Notes: generated by a model from the sequence alone, not told the origin. A DNA stretch of 51,340 nucleotides from Candidatus Nitrosocosmicus sp. (GCA_029194465.1 JARFXS010000030.1:1-51340), one strand, 5' to 3'; numbered from the stretch's first letter, positions 31,853 to 41,929 are shown. A program made the numbers and translations.

Positions 31853-32701
31853 TTATCCCCTTATCGATCCCATAGTAAATCCTTTTATCATTTGTCTTTG
31901 GAAAGCCACTATAAGAATAATCACAGGCAATAGTGCTATAGTGATCCCTGCAGCCAGGTATCCCCATTCGATCCTGTACAAAGAGATGAATTGATATAAA
32001 GCGACCTGAAATAGAGTGGAATTTGGAGAATTTGCAAGTACTATCGGTAGAACAAACTCGTTCCAGGAAAAAATAAAAGAAAAAATCGACGCAACTGCGA
32101 AGCCGGGCATAGATAGTGGAATTGTAATTCTTCTCAATACCCCTATCCTAGAACAGCCATCAATTAATGCAGATTCTTCTAATTCTTTTGGTATAGTTTC
32201 AAAATAGTTTTTTAATAATATTACGTTTAATGGTATGATGAGTATTTGAAAGGTTAGAATCAGAGAAACGAGGGAATTAAGTAGTCCTAGATTAGCAAGG
32301 ATACTATATAGAGGTATTATGTTTATTACTACCGGTATCATAAATAAACCCAGTATAAGAGAAAACAATATCCTTTTAGCTTTAAACTCAAATCGAGCCA
32401 AAGCGTACCCAGCTAAAGCACATATAGTAACATTTAGAATCATGCTCCCAAAGCTAACAATTAAACTATTGTATAGACTTTTAACAATGGTCGAATCTGT
32501 AAAGACAAAAGCGTAATTTTCAAGAGTAACATGTTCTGGAATCAATTTCGGGGGAAAACTCATAGTTTCATCATTAGGTTTTAAAGACGTAGTAAAAACC
32601 CAAATCAATGGAAATAACGTGAGCCCAATGAACGTAAATATCGCAATGTAAACAAAGGATTTTTCAATCTTTTCAATCGTATTACTAGAAAGTTTACCCA
32701 A
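31853..32701 (-). CDS. ABC sugar transporter permease, MalG type
   Basis: 282 residues, six predicted membrane helices. The EAA loop I-P-K-E-L-E-E-S-A-L-I-D-G (about 170-182), followed by P-L-S-M-P-G, contacts the ATPase. Second permease of a carbohydrate-type (CUT1) importer, starting 8 nt after the first permease stop, so surely co-transcribed. The C-terminus ends with the typical Q-R-Q-M-I-K-G-F-T-x-G-S-I-R-G. Substrate cannot be read from the permease. Confidence 0.95.
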   Translation of the reverse strand: MGKLSSNTIEKIEKSFVYIAIFTFIGLTLFPLIWVFTTSLKPNDETMSFPPKLIPEHVTLENYAFVFTDSTIVKSLYNSLIVSFGSMILNVTICALAGYALARFEFKAKRILFSLILGLFMIPVVINIIPLYSILANLGLLNSLVSLILTFQILIIPLNVILLKNYFETIPKELEESALIDGCSRIGVLRRITIPLSMPGFAVASIFSFIFSWNEFVLPIVLANSPNSTLFQVALYQFISLYRIEWGYLAAGITIALLPVIILIVAFQRQMIKGFTMGSIRG

Positions 32702-32709
32702 GTTGTATA

Positions 32710-33579
32710 TTATCCTCTCCGTTTCAGTGCAATGATGTAGATAAAAGCAACTACTATGTTGATAGATAGTAATATTATTCCTGAGGCCGAACCTTTAGAC
32801 AAAAGTCCAAATTCAAATGCCTGTCTATACATGTATAGCGATGCGGGAGTACTAGCAAATAATGGATTACCTCCAGTCATTATTAAGGGGATTTCAAAAA
32901 AATTTATCGACCAGATGGTGATCAGTATTATGTCAATTATTATGAATGATCTTATCATGGGAAGCGTTAAATAGAAAAACGACTTGATTTTAGAGGCACC
33001 ATCTACCTTGGCAGATTCATAAATAGATGGATTTATTGATAATAATCCTGCAGTGAGGAATAAGATAGTAAATGGTGTTCCATACCAGACATTTGCTATT
33101 ATAATTGACCATACAACTATTTTAGGATCGGACAGCCACGCAATAGACGAAAATCCTAGATACTCTAACATGTAGTTTATAATCCCAAAACTGTTATCAA
33201 AAATAAATTTGAATGAAAAAGCAGCAATCAATCCAGATGTAATCCAGGGGATCATGATTAAAGCGATCAAAATTTGTTTTCCCTTAATATTTTGATTCAG
33301 CAGAGATGCAATAACTAGGCCAATCAAAAATTGAAATGCCACAGATCCTCCGACAAATATTATTGAAATTTTAATTGAAGTATGAAAATTTGGGTCATTT
33401 AAGACTTGTATAAAATTATCAAGCCATACAAATTCCCATTCTTTTAAGATTGTAGTTATCGAAACTCCATGCGTGGAGATATAAATATTCCATGCGAATG
33501 GAAACAATAGAAATACGCACAAAATTGAAATGGCAGGTAATAGATAAAGATAGGGCTCATATCTTGCTATAGAATGCAT
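32710..33579 (-). CDS. ABC sugar transporter permease, MalF type
   Basis: 289 residues, six membrane segments, EAA motif Y-E-S-A-K-V-D-G-A at 187-195 followed by L-P-M-I-R. First permease of the CUT1 importer, beginning 34 nt after the binding-protein stop and 8 nt before the partner permease. Lacks the long N-terminal extension of enterobacterial MalF, as is usual for the shorter UgpA/LacF-like members. Confidence 0.95.
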   Translation of the reverse strand: MHSIARYEPYLYLLPAISILCVFLLFPFAWNIYISTHGVSITTILKEWEFVWLDNFIQVLNDPNFHTSIKISIIFVGGSVAFQFLIGLVIASLLNQNIKGKQILIALIMIPWITSGLIAAFSFKFIFDNSFGIINYMLEYLGFSSIAWLSDPKIVVWSIIIANVWYGTPFTILFLTAGLLSINPSIYESAKVDGASKIKSFFYLTLPMIRSFIIIDIILITIWSINFFEIPLIMTGGNPLFASTPASLYMYRQAFEFGLLSKGSASGIILLSINIVVAFIYIIALKRRG

Positions 33580-33613
33580 TTGTATGAAAAAAAATAGATG
33601 GATTTAGAATTTG

Positions 33614-34931
33614 TTACCAGCCTAGGATTTCAGCGGTCTTTTTGGCGGCATCATCTAGAGCTTGTTTAGGTGCTTTTATGTTGAAATAGACTTCATCGAT
33701 AGCCTGTTTTAAGTTCTCAGCTATTTGAGGGTACTCTGGGATGTTTGGTCTACTATGAGCCTCCGGAATCATAGATATGATTGGAGTAATAGGGTATAGT
33801 ACTATTTAGTTGGGATGAATAGTTGCCCTCGCCTATTGGTTTTTGAGTTGGAAGATAGCCTTCTTGTAGTAACATGGGGGTTAAAATCTCAGGATCCACC
33901 ATTAGAGTTAACAACTCCCATGCCAAATCCTTGTTCGGAGATGATTGAGGGATACTCAATATCCAACCACCCATCATCGTGGTGGTATTAACGTTTGAAG
34001 AAGGAGTAGGGAACAACGGAAGCATCCCAATCCTGTCATCCAGTGAGTTCCATTCACTTTTAGGGAAAGTACCTAGCAACCAGGATCCTTCTAACATGAC
34101 TGCAAACTTTTTATCTGCAAATTCCTGTCCCCAAAAGTGGTTAGGTTGAGGAGAAATACCTGCATCTACTTGTTGTTTTAAGAATTCCAATGCCTTTACC
34201 CCCTCCGAGCTGTTGAATGCTGGATACCAGTACGAACCCTTAGTAGGATGATTGTCTCTTTGTTCAAGGATTTGGCCTCCTAGCATCCATAAATATGGAT
34301 ACCACATATCAGGAGAATGAGCAGCACCAACCAGATGTACTCCCTGTATTCCACGGTCTTTTAATAAATCATTTAACTTCTTGGCTGATTCGATATACCC
34401 ATTCCATGTAGTCAAATTCTCTGGATTAACCCCTGCTTCTTTGAGAAGATCTTTCCAATACCACATTGCTCGAACATCAGTCCAAGACCAAATACCATAG
34501 GTTTTATTTTCATATTTTCCTCCTTCCCAATTGGTTGGATACCATTCATTTGCTCTTCCCCATTCATTTGCTTTATCAGTAATATCGGTAAGAAAACCTC
34601 CCTGTGCAAATTCTCCAAGCCAAATTTGGTCAACAGAAATCAAATCTAAGGGAGTTTGTCCTGCCATAGAGGTCAAGATCTGTGTTCTGGTTGCGTCATA
34701 TGGCAATACACGATAGTCAATCTTAATGTCTAATTCTGGATGGTTTTGCTTTAATTTGTCCAATGCCTTTTCAAATAGAATATCCCATCTTTCCTTAGGT
34801 TCTGCTACAATCGCTGTAAGTGTAACTTGTTTTTGAGCCTGCCCATACACCTCGAGGTAATTGTTTTGTAGAAAAAAAGTTACAAAGGCTAATAAAACTA
34901 GTACAGAAATTGAATGCACATATAATTTCAT
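33614..34931 (-). CDS. ABC sugar-binding protein (one-base frameshift near the C-terminus)
   Basis: A family 1 extracellular solute-binding protein with signal peptide (about 1-31). The mature part shows the MalE-like lobes, for example E-F-A-Q-G-G-F-L-x-D-I-T, the Trp-rich Y-G-I-W-S-W-T-D-V-R hinge region and M-L-E-G-S-W. The open frame stops at 33753, giving 392 residues. Removing one T at about 33788 restores P-Y-T-P-I-I-S-M-I-P-E-A-H-S-R-P and continues to a stop at 33614, the expected C-terminus of about 438 residues ending A-E-I-L-G-W. The shift may be a sequencing slip. Lies between ATPase and permeases, 141 nt downstream of the ATPase gene. Confidence 0.92.
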
Positions 34932-35072
34932 TAGCCTTTTAAGTACCTCAACTTTTTTAAGTATTACTCAATCTTTAAGACTCACCATATCCCCATATCT
35001 CAAAGTTTGGTATTCCTTCCAATGTATTTCTGAGTTGGATTATGTCATATTAGGAAAACCGCATTTGATGTT

Positions 35073-36158
35073 TCAGTCTATTCTAGTTCCTTCGTCGTCA
35101 AAAAAATGCATCTTTGAATATTCGATACCTATTTCTATTATATCTCCCACATGAAAAGGATTTAAAATATTATTGATAGTAACAAGTAAACTATCCGAAC
35201 CTATTTTTACTTCAACTGTTGTATCATCGCCAAGCATTTCAATAAAGACAACAGTTCCATCCAACCTGATTCCAGTAAAAATGTCCGTTTCTTTGATGAT
35301 TATTACATCTCTTGGTCTTATCCCAACAATGAATTTTGGAGTTAGCTTTTTCTCAAGGAGTGTTTTATCAACAGGCTGTATAATGATTGGCTGTGAGAAT
35401 AAAAACAGCGATTCATCTTTTATAGACCCGCTGATCAAATTCATCTGAGGATTACCAATAAATTGTCCAACAAATGTGTTATTAGGCTGATGATAGACTT
35501 CCGTAGGAGTTCCAATCTGTTGGATATTACCATTTTTCATGATGGCTATTCTGTCTGCCATACTCATGGCCTCAACTTGGTCATGAGTTATATACAAAGT
35601 AGTTATTCCAATTTTCTTTTGTAACTTTTTTATCTCAGTTCTCATGTGTGTTCGAAGCTTTGCATCCAAATTGCTTAGTGGTTCATCCATAAGAAATAGT
35701 TTGGGTTCTCTTACTAAGGCCCTACCAAGTGCAACTCTTTGCATTTGTCCACCGCTCAATTCCTTTGGTTTTCTGTCAAGGAGATCCCTTATTCCTAATA
35801 ACTCAGCCATTTTGATGACCTTTTCTTGTATATCCGATTTGGATTTCTTTCTCATTTTTAGTGGAAATGCAATGTTATCATGAATGGACATATGTGGGTA
35901 TAATGCATAGTTTTGAAAAACCATTGCTACGTCTCTATCCTTTGGAGATAGTTCATTTACCTTTTTATTTCCTAAATAGATTTGTCCATTTGTGGGAGCT
36001 ATTAATCCTGCAATGCACCTAATAGCGGTAGTCTTCCCGCATCCTGATGGCCCCAGCAATACCATCAATTCACCTGACTTTATATCAATACTAAATTTAT
36101 CCAATGCCGTCGTCTCTCCGTATTTTTTAGTAAGGTTTTCTATTTTGAGATCGACCAT
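35073..36158 (-). CDS. ABC transporter ATPase, MalK/UgpC type
   Basis: 361 residues. Walker A G36-P-S-G-C-G-K42-T, Q-loop Q82, signature L134-S-G-G-Q, Walker B L-F-L-M-D158-E159-P and H-loop H192 are all intact. The C-terminal 240-361 is a TOBE/OB domain with G-I-R-P-R-D (279-284), as in ATPases shared by CUT1 importers. First gene of a four-gene operon with a binding protein and two permeases, all on the minus strand. It would energise uptake of an oligosaccharide or similar polyol; the substrate is not determined by sequence. Confidence 0.96.
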   Translation of the reverse strand: MVDLKIENLTKKYGETTALDKFSIDIKSGELMVLLGPSGCGKTTAIRCIAGLIAPTNGQIYLGNKKVNELSPKDRDVAMVFQNYALYPHMSIHDNIAFPLKMRKKSKSDIQEKVIKMAELLGIRDLLDRKPKELSGGQMQRVALGRALVREPKLFLMDEPLSNLDAKLRTHMRTEIKKLQKKIGITTLYITHDQVEAMSMADRIAIMKNGNIQQIGTPTEVYHQPNNTFVGQFIGNPQMNLISGSIKDESLFLFSQPIIIQPVDKTLLEKKLTPKFIVGIRPRDVIIIKETDIFTGIRLDGTVVFIEMLGDDTTVEVKIGSDSLLVTINNILNPFHVGDIIEIGIEYSKMHFFDDEGTRID

Positions 36159-36679
36159 GTCTTATCTACCCTGGTGTATATCACAATTTACCCTACATAA
36201 AGAATTTACATAACAAAGGAAAAAACATAATAAAAGACTAGTTTCTTTATGTAATCACATTGTTTGGGTTCATATTTCAATAGACTTGGCAGCGTTAGGT
36301 ATATCTATGTATAACTTTCCGTATAACTAATCAAACAAGAAAAACCCTATAAAACCTATATTATATCCTGATTTTTATCGAATTAGATACCTACTTTAGT
36401 GATCACTGTCTTGTTAAATTGTTTGGGTCCATGATATCATCTTTTAAATATTTCAATAGATTTGACAGCAAATATAGTTATGTTAGGTTAATTATTCAAT
36501 TCTGATTTATTATTCACAAATTTCCTTTTTTTGTCTATGATACCTGATGTTGGTACTTGATGAATGGTCATGAATCTGCTAAAAAAGTGACATGCAAAAC
36601 CCCACGTGATTTGAAAAGCTAAATATTGGGTTGAAAAATCACTAGAGATTTATCTCTACTTTTTCGTTATATTTTCAGA
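36159..36679. other. Intergenic region with imperfect direct repeat
   Basis: Upstream of the ABC operon. The segment with TTGTTTGGGT-(T/C)-CAT and ATTTCAATAGA-(C/T)-TTG-(G/A)-CAGC occurs at about 36259-36297 and again at 36419-36472, with an insert in the second. It could be duplicated promoter sequence or binding sites for a regulator of the operon. No gene seen. Confidence 0.4.
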
Positions 36680-36901
36680 TTATAGTGTTTTTTCTTTATT
36701 ATACTCATCGCCAAGGTCTTTGTCAGTATCTTTGACTTTATTCACAACGGCTTTTGTTCCAGCCTTTACCTTATCAACTGCTTCATCTAAAATACTCTCA
36801 GATTCATCCTGAGGCCTTTCATTTTTATTATAATCGTCTGTTATATCGACAAGATTTTCACCGCGATTCTCTACCTTTTTGTTATTCTGATTCTCAGACA
36901 T
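36680..36901 (-). CDS. Small hydrophilic, highly charged protein
   Basis: 73 residues, no hydrophobic segment, rich in Lys, Asp, Glu and Asn. The C-terminal half (V-D-K-V-K-A-G-T-K-A-V-V-N-K-V-K-D) has the amphipathic 11-residue rhythm of LEA/CsbD-like stress proteins. A TATA-like box on the minus strand at about 36926-36934 is 29 nt before the ATG. A desiccation or general stress role is inferred from composition only. Confidence 0.6.
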   Translation of the reverse strand: MSENQNNKKVENRGENLVDITDDYNKNERPQDESESILDEAVDKVKAGTKAVVNKVKDTDKDLGDEYNKEKTL

Positions 36902-37452
36902 TGCAAATTAGATTGTATAACACAGTATAAATAATCAATACAAATGTTACCTTTTACTCAAATTATATGGTATTGGAGTTATTCATCCAAAGCTTGAAGA
37001 AATTGTTAAATCGTATTTAATAAAATAATGCTAAGATGGGTGGGTCTTTTATTTATTGTGTGTGAATCAAAAAGAGTTCTACGAAAATGTACATGTAATC
37101 GTTCTTATCTGAAGATTACAATAAAACAGGTCCATTAATGCTAATTCAGCTGCTTTTGCAGCACTCACCATTTGGAAATATGACACTCAAGTCTTTTATA
37201 TATATATTATTTAGATAAATCAGCAAAAATGCAAGCAATTTTACTAATCAAATTTCATACTTGTCCATTTTCTGATTTCACTGATTGGAACAAATTCTAA
37301 ATTAATCGAAGTAGTTGCAATAAACTTAGAGATTAGTAGCTTCAAGGGAAGTTATTGATTTGAATTATAATCTTACGAGAAATAAGAAATGAAAAATAAT
37401 TGTGATAGTTAAGCTTGTCTTTCTATTTTTGTTAATAGTATATCAAGTTTAG
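36902..37452. other. Intergenic stretch, no gene seen
   Basis: AT-rich sequence between two small minus-strand genes. Apart from the promoter of the charged protein near 36926 and a TATATATATATTATTTAG run near 37198-37214, nothing is recognisable. Confidence 0.4.
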
Positions 37453-37722
37453 TTATTGGCTTGAGCCATTAACTACGTCTTGAATCCCTTCTAACACATT
37501 TCCAGTAGCATTTGAGAGAGCTTCACCAGTTTCATTCACTGCGTTTCCCAATCCTTCAGTTACATTGCCTGCAGCTTCACCAGTTTCATTCATTGCTCCT
37601 TGTGCGTATTCTCCAGTTTCATTAGCGTCCTCAGTGACATTTTGTGCAAAGGCGTTTACACCTATAGTTCCAACTAAAAGAGTTAGAGCACCAATTATCG
37701 TGAACAATATATTATTATTCAT
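37453..37722 (-). CDS. Small exported protein with dense glycosylation sequons
   Basis: 89 residues: signal peptide (1-27, cleavage near A-F-A-Q), then about 62 residues made of an irregular repeat based on N-E-T-G-E-A and N-V-T-E-G. There are seven N-x-S/T sequons, so most of the mature surface could carry N-glycans in an archaeon. The mature part is acidic and Gly/Ala-rich. A strong TATA-like box on the minus strand (about 37752-37764) precedes the ATG by about 35 nt. Family unknown; perhaps an S-layer-associated or mucin-like coat peptide. Confidence 0.65.
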   Translation of the reverse strand: MNNNILFTIIGALTLLVGTIGVNAFAQNVTEDANETGEYAQGAMNETGEAAGNVTEGLGNAVNETGEALSNATGNVLEGIQDVVNGSSQ

Positions 37723-38000
37723 TGACTAAAACTGATTAACATACCATTTAAGCTTTATATATTTACAAACCACATTTGAGCTATTATTTAATTTCTCAAC
37801 TACTTTTGCGTTAAATCTTTCTAAGAGTGAGTCTATCAAATTGATTTATCCTATAAGGTATAATTTTCCATAAATTGGACTAACTTATTTTTACAAATTT
37901 CGTGCTGATATTGGCATAAGTAATGCATCCTTTACAATATCCATCGATCTCGATGCATATTTAATATTTCAAAAGTTAAGATAGAAAGAATTGTAAATTT

Positions 38001-38867
38001 CTAAATAATATCTAAAAATGTTTGTAACATTTTAGTGAACTTTTCGGGATACTGATACATCAATCCGTGTCCTGCGTCCTTAATTTGTATAAGCGATATC
38101 AGAGGGATTTTTTCAATTAGTGAAAACGCAGCTTTAGGCGTAGTAATTATGTCCTCAGTACCTATCAAAACCAAAGTTGGCTGGGTAATCAGTGAAGGCG
38201 TGTTGTAAATTCCATCCCATCCAACAATTGCTTGCGCTTGTTTTTGTGTAGTTTCAATAGATACAGTGCTTTTGAGAAGAGGAAACTTATCTATAAAGTC
38301 AGGATTGTCGAGCAGCCATGTAGAAGGAAAAAAGAACGAAAGTATTTGTCTGGCTTGTTCTTCGGGAGTGCCAGAAACTCCTCCCAATGTTTGCATTAGT
38401 TCCGCACTTGAAGGAATAGCTTTGTCTCCACCAGGTCCGGAGCCATACAGAATAAGACTACTGACTTTATCTGGATATAAGAGTGCCAATTCCGTTGCGA
38501 TATATGCACCCATTGACCATCCAATAACATGCGCTTTCTCTATACCAAGTGATTTTAGCAAATCTGCGGCGTCCTTGGCAAGCTGTTTAATGGAATAATC
38601 TTTGGACCCAGTGGAAGAGTTACCAGTACCCCTATTATTATAGATTATGACGCTACTAATAGACTGAGTAAGCTCGTTAAGCATTATAGGTGGCCACATG
38701 TCCATAGTTATTCGCAATCCAGGAATGAAAAGGAGGGGAGTATTGTCATCACTACCGTTCATGTTTTTGCGCTTGAGAATTTTATACTCTATTTCTATAT
38801 CATCTACTGTGGTCTTTCTTATAGGAAAACTATCTATTATTTCCCTTGTTTGAGATTCATTTGACAA
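38001..38867 (-). CDS. Cytosolic alpha/beta hydrolase
   Basis: 288 residues, alpha/beta-hydrolase fold: nucleophile elbow G116-W-S118-M-G, acid in G-T-E-D239, His267 in D-A-G-H-G, oxyanion region F-I-P-G-L (48-51). No signal peptide. A TATATATA box at about 38889-38897 lies 26 nt before the ATG (minus strand), so it is probably leaderless. It shares N-(R)-G-x-G-N-S-(S/T)-x-G-S and I-K-D-A-G-H-x-x-M-x-Q-Y-P-E with the exported hydrolase at 48801-49856; the two are paralogues. Substrate unknown (esterase, lactonase or haloperoxidase-like). Confidence 0.9.
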   Translation of the reverse strand: MSNESQTREIIDSFPIRKTTVDDIEIEYKILKRKNMNGSDDNTPLLFIPGLRITMDMWPPIMLNELTQSISSVIIYNNRGTGNSSTGSKDYSIKQLAKDAADLLKSLGIEKAHVIGWSMGAYIATELALLYPDKVSSLILYGSGPGGDKAIPSSAELMQTLGGVSGTPEEQARQILSFFFPSTWLLDNPDFIDKFPLLKSTVSIETTQKQAQAIVGWDGIYNTPSLITQPTLVLIGTEDIITTPKAAFSLIEKIPLISLIQIKDAGHGLMYQYPEKFTKMLQTFLDII

Positions 38868-38888
38868 GCCTATGCCCCCAAAATGTTG

Positions 38889-38897
38889 TATATATAG
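38889..38897 (-). promoter_or_regulatory. TATA box of the cytosolic hydrolase
   Basis: The minus strand reads CCTATATATAC, centred 26 nt before the ATG at 38867. Confidence 0.5.
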
Positions 38898-39534
38898 GGT
38901 GTAAAATTATAAATAATATTAAAAGTAATACAAATTTTAGTGAAAATAGTATATTCTTATTAGTTTTATGAATTATATGATTCAATGTATATGTATAGTG
39001 AAGTGAGTATAAGAACATTATGGGGTTGCTGATAGCGTTTAACATAAAGTGATCGTTTTCCGCAAAAGAACAAACTAAAATGTTATTATTTTTTTCGTAT
39101 CAGATATTGAATAAATTTTCTATCTGCAAGGTATCATTTGAATGAACTTTTTGAAAAGCAATAAGGCTTCAATAGATATCCTATTTTTTACTATGCTAGT
39201 CTCATAATTACAGTTGTACAACATGCTCTAGACCTACTCATATTTTGTTATTTCCTATTGATGGTAAACTATGGGATGATTGTAGCCTTTATCTGATACA
39301 GATTACAACCAATTAGTCAAAGAATCGATGTCTCTACATAATATAGCGTTCTGTCTATCTCGTAATATCTGATCGCAATTTTTTTCAGTAACCTAGGCAA
39401 TATATCATTGAAATTTGAAGGTTGAAGGTTTGACAAAAACTAAATATGGTAACATATAATACAAAGATTTTATTATATATATATATTATTTAGTTATTCG
39501 CAAGCCTTTGTGTAGAATCCTAAAAAAAAATTCG
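38898..39534. other. Intergenic stretch, no gene seen
   Basis: AT-rich, with a TATATATATATATTATTTAG run near 39471-39494. A 62-codon frame overlapping the hydrolase start looks fortuitous. No RNA gene recognised. Confidence 0.4.
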
Positions 39535-39813
39535 TCAGCTCAGTGGTATTGCCTCTTTCTTTCTAAATTCTAGTTCATTAATACCATCCGGAGTAATAAG
39601 GTAATTTTCGCCATCCTCAGAATGTACAAAACTTTGAGCAATCAAATCTTCAATTGCTTGATCAAGTAAGGGAAACATAGTATCGTCTATGGAATCCATT
39701 AATTCTCCAATACTGGTTGAAGCGTTTTCAGGGTCTAACTTAGTTGATAATTTCTCTAACACAAAACCTTCAACGTTGTGAAGAGCATCTGTCTCATCAT
39801 TAGGATTGGACAT
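39535..39813 (-). CDS. Small winged-helix-like protein
   Basis: 92 residues (97 if the ATG at 39828 is used). The pattern I-G-E-L-M-D-S-I, L-L-D-Q-A-I-E-D-L-I-A-Q-S and Y-L-I-T-P-D-G-I-N-E-L-E resembles a winged-helix domain in which the last segment is the wing followed by a helix. A TTTAAG box near 39840-39848 suits the inner ATG. Acidic overall, so it may act as a protein partner rather than a DNA binder. Not recognised further. Confidence 0.55.
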   Translation of the reverse strand: MSNPNDETDALHNVEGFVLEKLSTKLDPENASTSIGELMDSIDDTMFPLLDQAIEDLIAQSFVHSEDGENYLITPDGINELEFRKKEAIPLS

Positions 39814-39848
39814 TTTATCCATGATCATAAGTGTGTGCTAAGCTTAAA

Positions 39849-40477
39849 TTCTTATCTTTCTTGTATGACCAAGACATTAAGATCAAGAAGAATAATAGGC
39901 TAAAATAAGATATACATCTCGTTTCAACCAATCATGTAATGATTTCTATCACTGAAATATTAGTAGTAATGATGTAACATAGTAGGGTGCATATAATCTC
40001 GAGTTAAGACTAAAAACCTTCCAATGACATTCTAAATATTCGCTGAATACTCCTGATCAATATCCAAGAATAATTTTTGTGAGAAGGATTGAGTTTAGAT
40101 TCCACATACCTTCTGTCAAACCTAAAGGTCTGATTTGATATCTTCTTTATAGTGACCCAACTTGATAACACATGGAGTAATAATGAGATAATCTTTATAG
40201 AGATTATCCAATGAAATAAAAGATAAAATAAAATCTAACACTCTGCCTGATACCCTGCAAGTCATGGCTAATTTGGATTCATCTTGTTTGGTTTGACCTT
40301 CTTCTAGTTCTTAAGCGACGTTATTTAGAAATCAAACTAGAACTAGAAAAAAGCAAATTTCATATTGACAGCTAGCTAGCTTAAAGTAAATCTATAGATC
40401 GATATTTACGGAATTATAGTAACTTATTCCATGTCTGAGAATAACCTTATCTGTGACGCAGTATAAAATAACTAACA
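39849..40477. other. Intergenic stretch, no gene seen
   Basis: About 630 bp between divergent genes. GTATAAAATAAC at 40461-40472 looks like a TATA box, but it is only 12 nt before the TTG start of the cyclase gene, so its relation to that start is unclear. Nothing else is recognised. Confidence 0.4.
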
Positions 40478-41713
40478 TTGTCAACGTCTAATAGTGAGAA
40501 TTATGATAATAACAGTAATCGCATTCAATCAGAACTAGATCTAGTTAGAGAACTAAATGATTTACTTTCCATCACAAATGCAGCAGCATTGAGAATAGCA
40601 TCTAGAATAGACAAAACACCGATTCAAGAAGTAAAACAAATACTGAAAAAGCATTTGAATGAAACAAATATGCAAAAAATCAGACTTAAAGAAATCATTA
40701 GACAATTTGGGATAGAGCCAACCAATGCGAACGCTGATTTGTCATTATCCTACGTTTCTACTAATACTACCACAATACCGCTTCAAATTAGAATTTCCGA
40801 AAATACAAAAATTGGGGCACAGAACAAGAGTACAAAACATTTCCTGCCAGAGGAAAATGAATTGGTACAAATGAGACAAGATTTTACAATAAATCATGAC
40901 GAATTAGTGGCATACGAATCTTTGATAAGGAAGATGCAAATTATGAAGATCCCACACCAACAAGAGAATTTATCTTTACTTGAAAAAAGTATGAAAGAAG
41001 AAGAATCTATGGTTTATTGGTACAAAATGCATACGCCTTTGATACTTGATAACCTATGGCCGAAGGTGATTCATACCTCAATAAGACGGGGTCAAAAATT
41101 TCTTCTTAACTACACAAACAAAAAGATACCACTAATAATCATGTATGCCGATCTGGTTGGTTCAACAAATATGAGTATGACCATACCAGTAGATAACCTT
41201 GTTACTATTATCAGAGCTTTTGACCATCAAATATCGCATGCTGTAGATAGTCTGGGTGGATATGTTTTGAAGTATGTCGGAGATGCAGTAATATCATTTT
41301 TCCCAGGTAGCACCGACAATGAGGACCGATATCTTGCTTCAGGTACATCAGTTGAATGTGGCAGATTGATGATCGATGCGATAAAGGATAAAATAAATTC
41401 AATCTTAAACGAATTATACCAATATCCAGAACTCTTTGTTAAGATAGGTATCGACGCAGGAGAGAATGCTATTGTTCAGTATGGATATGAACAGAACTCT
41501 CTTATTGACATATTGGGATATAGTATGAATATTGCATCTAAAATAATGTCAATAACGGGGGCTAACAAGGTATCCATTGGAGAGAATATTTATAAATCCT
41601 TAGATCCTGATGCACAGAGCAAATTTCACGAGCTGTCGATCTCTGATGATCGATGGAAATATGTAAATTATGGGACTAATAGGCCTTACAAGGTTTACAC
41701 ATCAAATATATAA
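40478..41713 (+). CDS. DUF892 (ferritin-like) domain fused to class III nucleotide cyclase
   Basis: 411 residues from a TTG start; an in-frame ATG 48 nt upstream is cut off by a stop, and the next inner ATG is at codon 65. Residues about 18-185 match the DUF892/YciF four-helix pattern (E-L-N-D-L-L, K-K-H-L-N-E-T-x-x-Q-x-x-R-L, D-E-L-V-A-Y-E-S-L, L-x-x-S-M-K-E-E). Residues 215-411 are a class III cyclase: metal ligands D225 (A-D-L-V-G-S-T) and D269 (V-G-D-A), purine-selecting K265 and D344, and N351. The transition-state Arg is Lys355. K265/D344 point to ATP and cAMP. The ferritin-like part could sense iron or oxidants. It is cytosolic, with no membrane segment. Confidence 0.85.
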   Translation: MSTSNSENYDNNSNRIQSELDLVRELNDLLSITNAAALRIASRIDKTPIQEVKQILKKHLNETNMQKIRLKEIIRQFGIEPTNANADLSLSYVSTNTTTIPLQIRISENTKIGAQNKSTKHFLPEENELVQMRQDFTINHDELVAYESLIRKMQIMKIPHQQENLSLLEKSMKEEESMVYWYKMHTPLILDNLWPKVIHTSIRRGQKFLLNYTNKKIPLIIMYADLVGSTNMSMTIPVDNLVTIIRAFDHQISHAVDSLGGYVLKYVGDAVISFFPGSTDNEDRYLASGTSVECGRLMIDAIKDKINSILNELYQYPELFVKIGIDAGENAIVQYGYEQNSLIDILGYSMNIASKIMSITGANKVSIGENIYKSLDPDAQSKFHELSISDDRWKYVNYGTNRPYKVYTSNI

Positions 41714-41929
41714 GAATAGAGTATTGGCATGAAAACTACTCAAGTACAAGCCAGAAGATACGAAACCTGACAATGTCTGCAATATCTATCTAATTTAGCA
41801 GCTTCGATAGAAAGGATTCCTTTGCAACAAAGAAATAAAATGTTTACAAGATTCTGTTTTATGAGGCTAGTAAAATTACAGTTATTATCGATAAGAATCA
41901 AATAGGACTATCAAAGGACCAAACCCCTT

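Noticed and set aside
38857..39045. 62-codon hydrophobic frame overlapping the hydrolase start
   Set aside because: It overlaps the promoter and start of a clear gene, and its composition is just that of AT-rich DNA.
40430..40480. Upstream ATG at 40430 as start of the cyclase gene
   Set aside because: It is in frame but followed by a TAA stop before the TTG start, so it cannot extend the protein as written.
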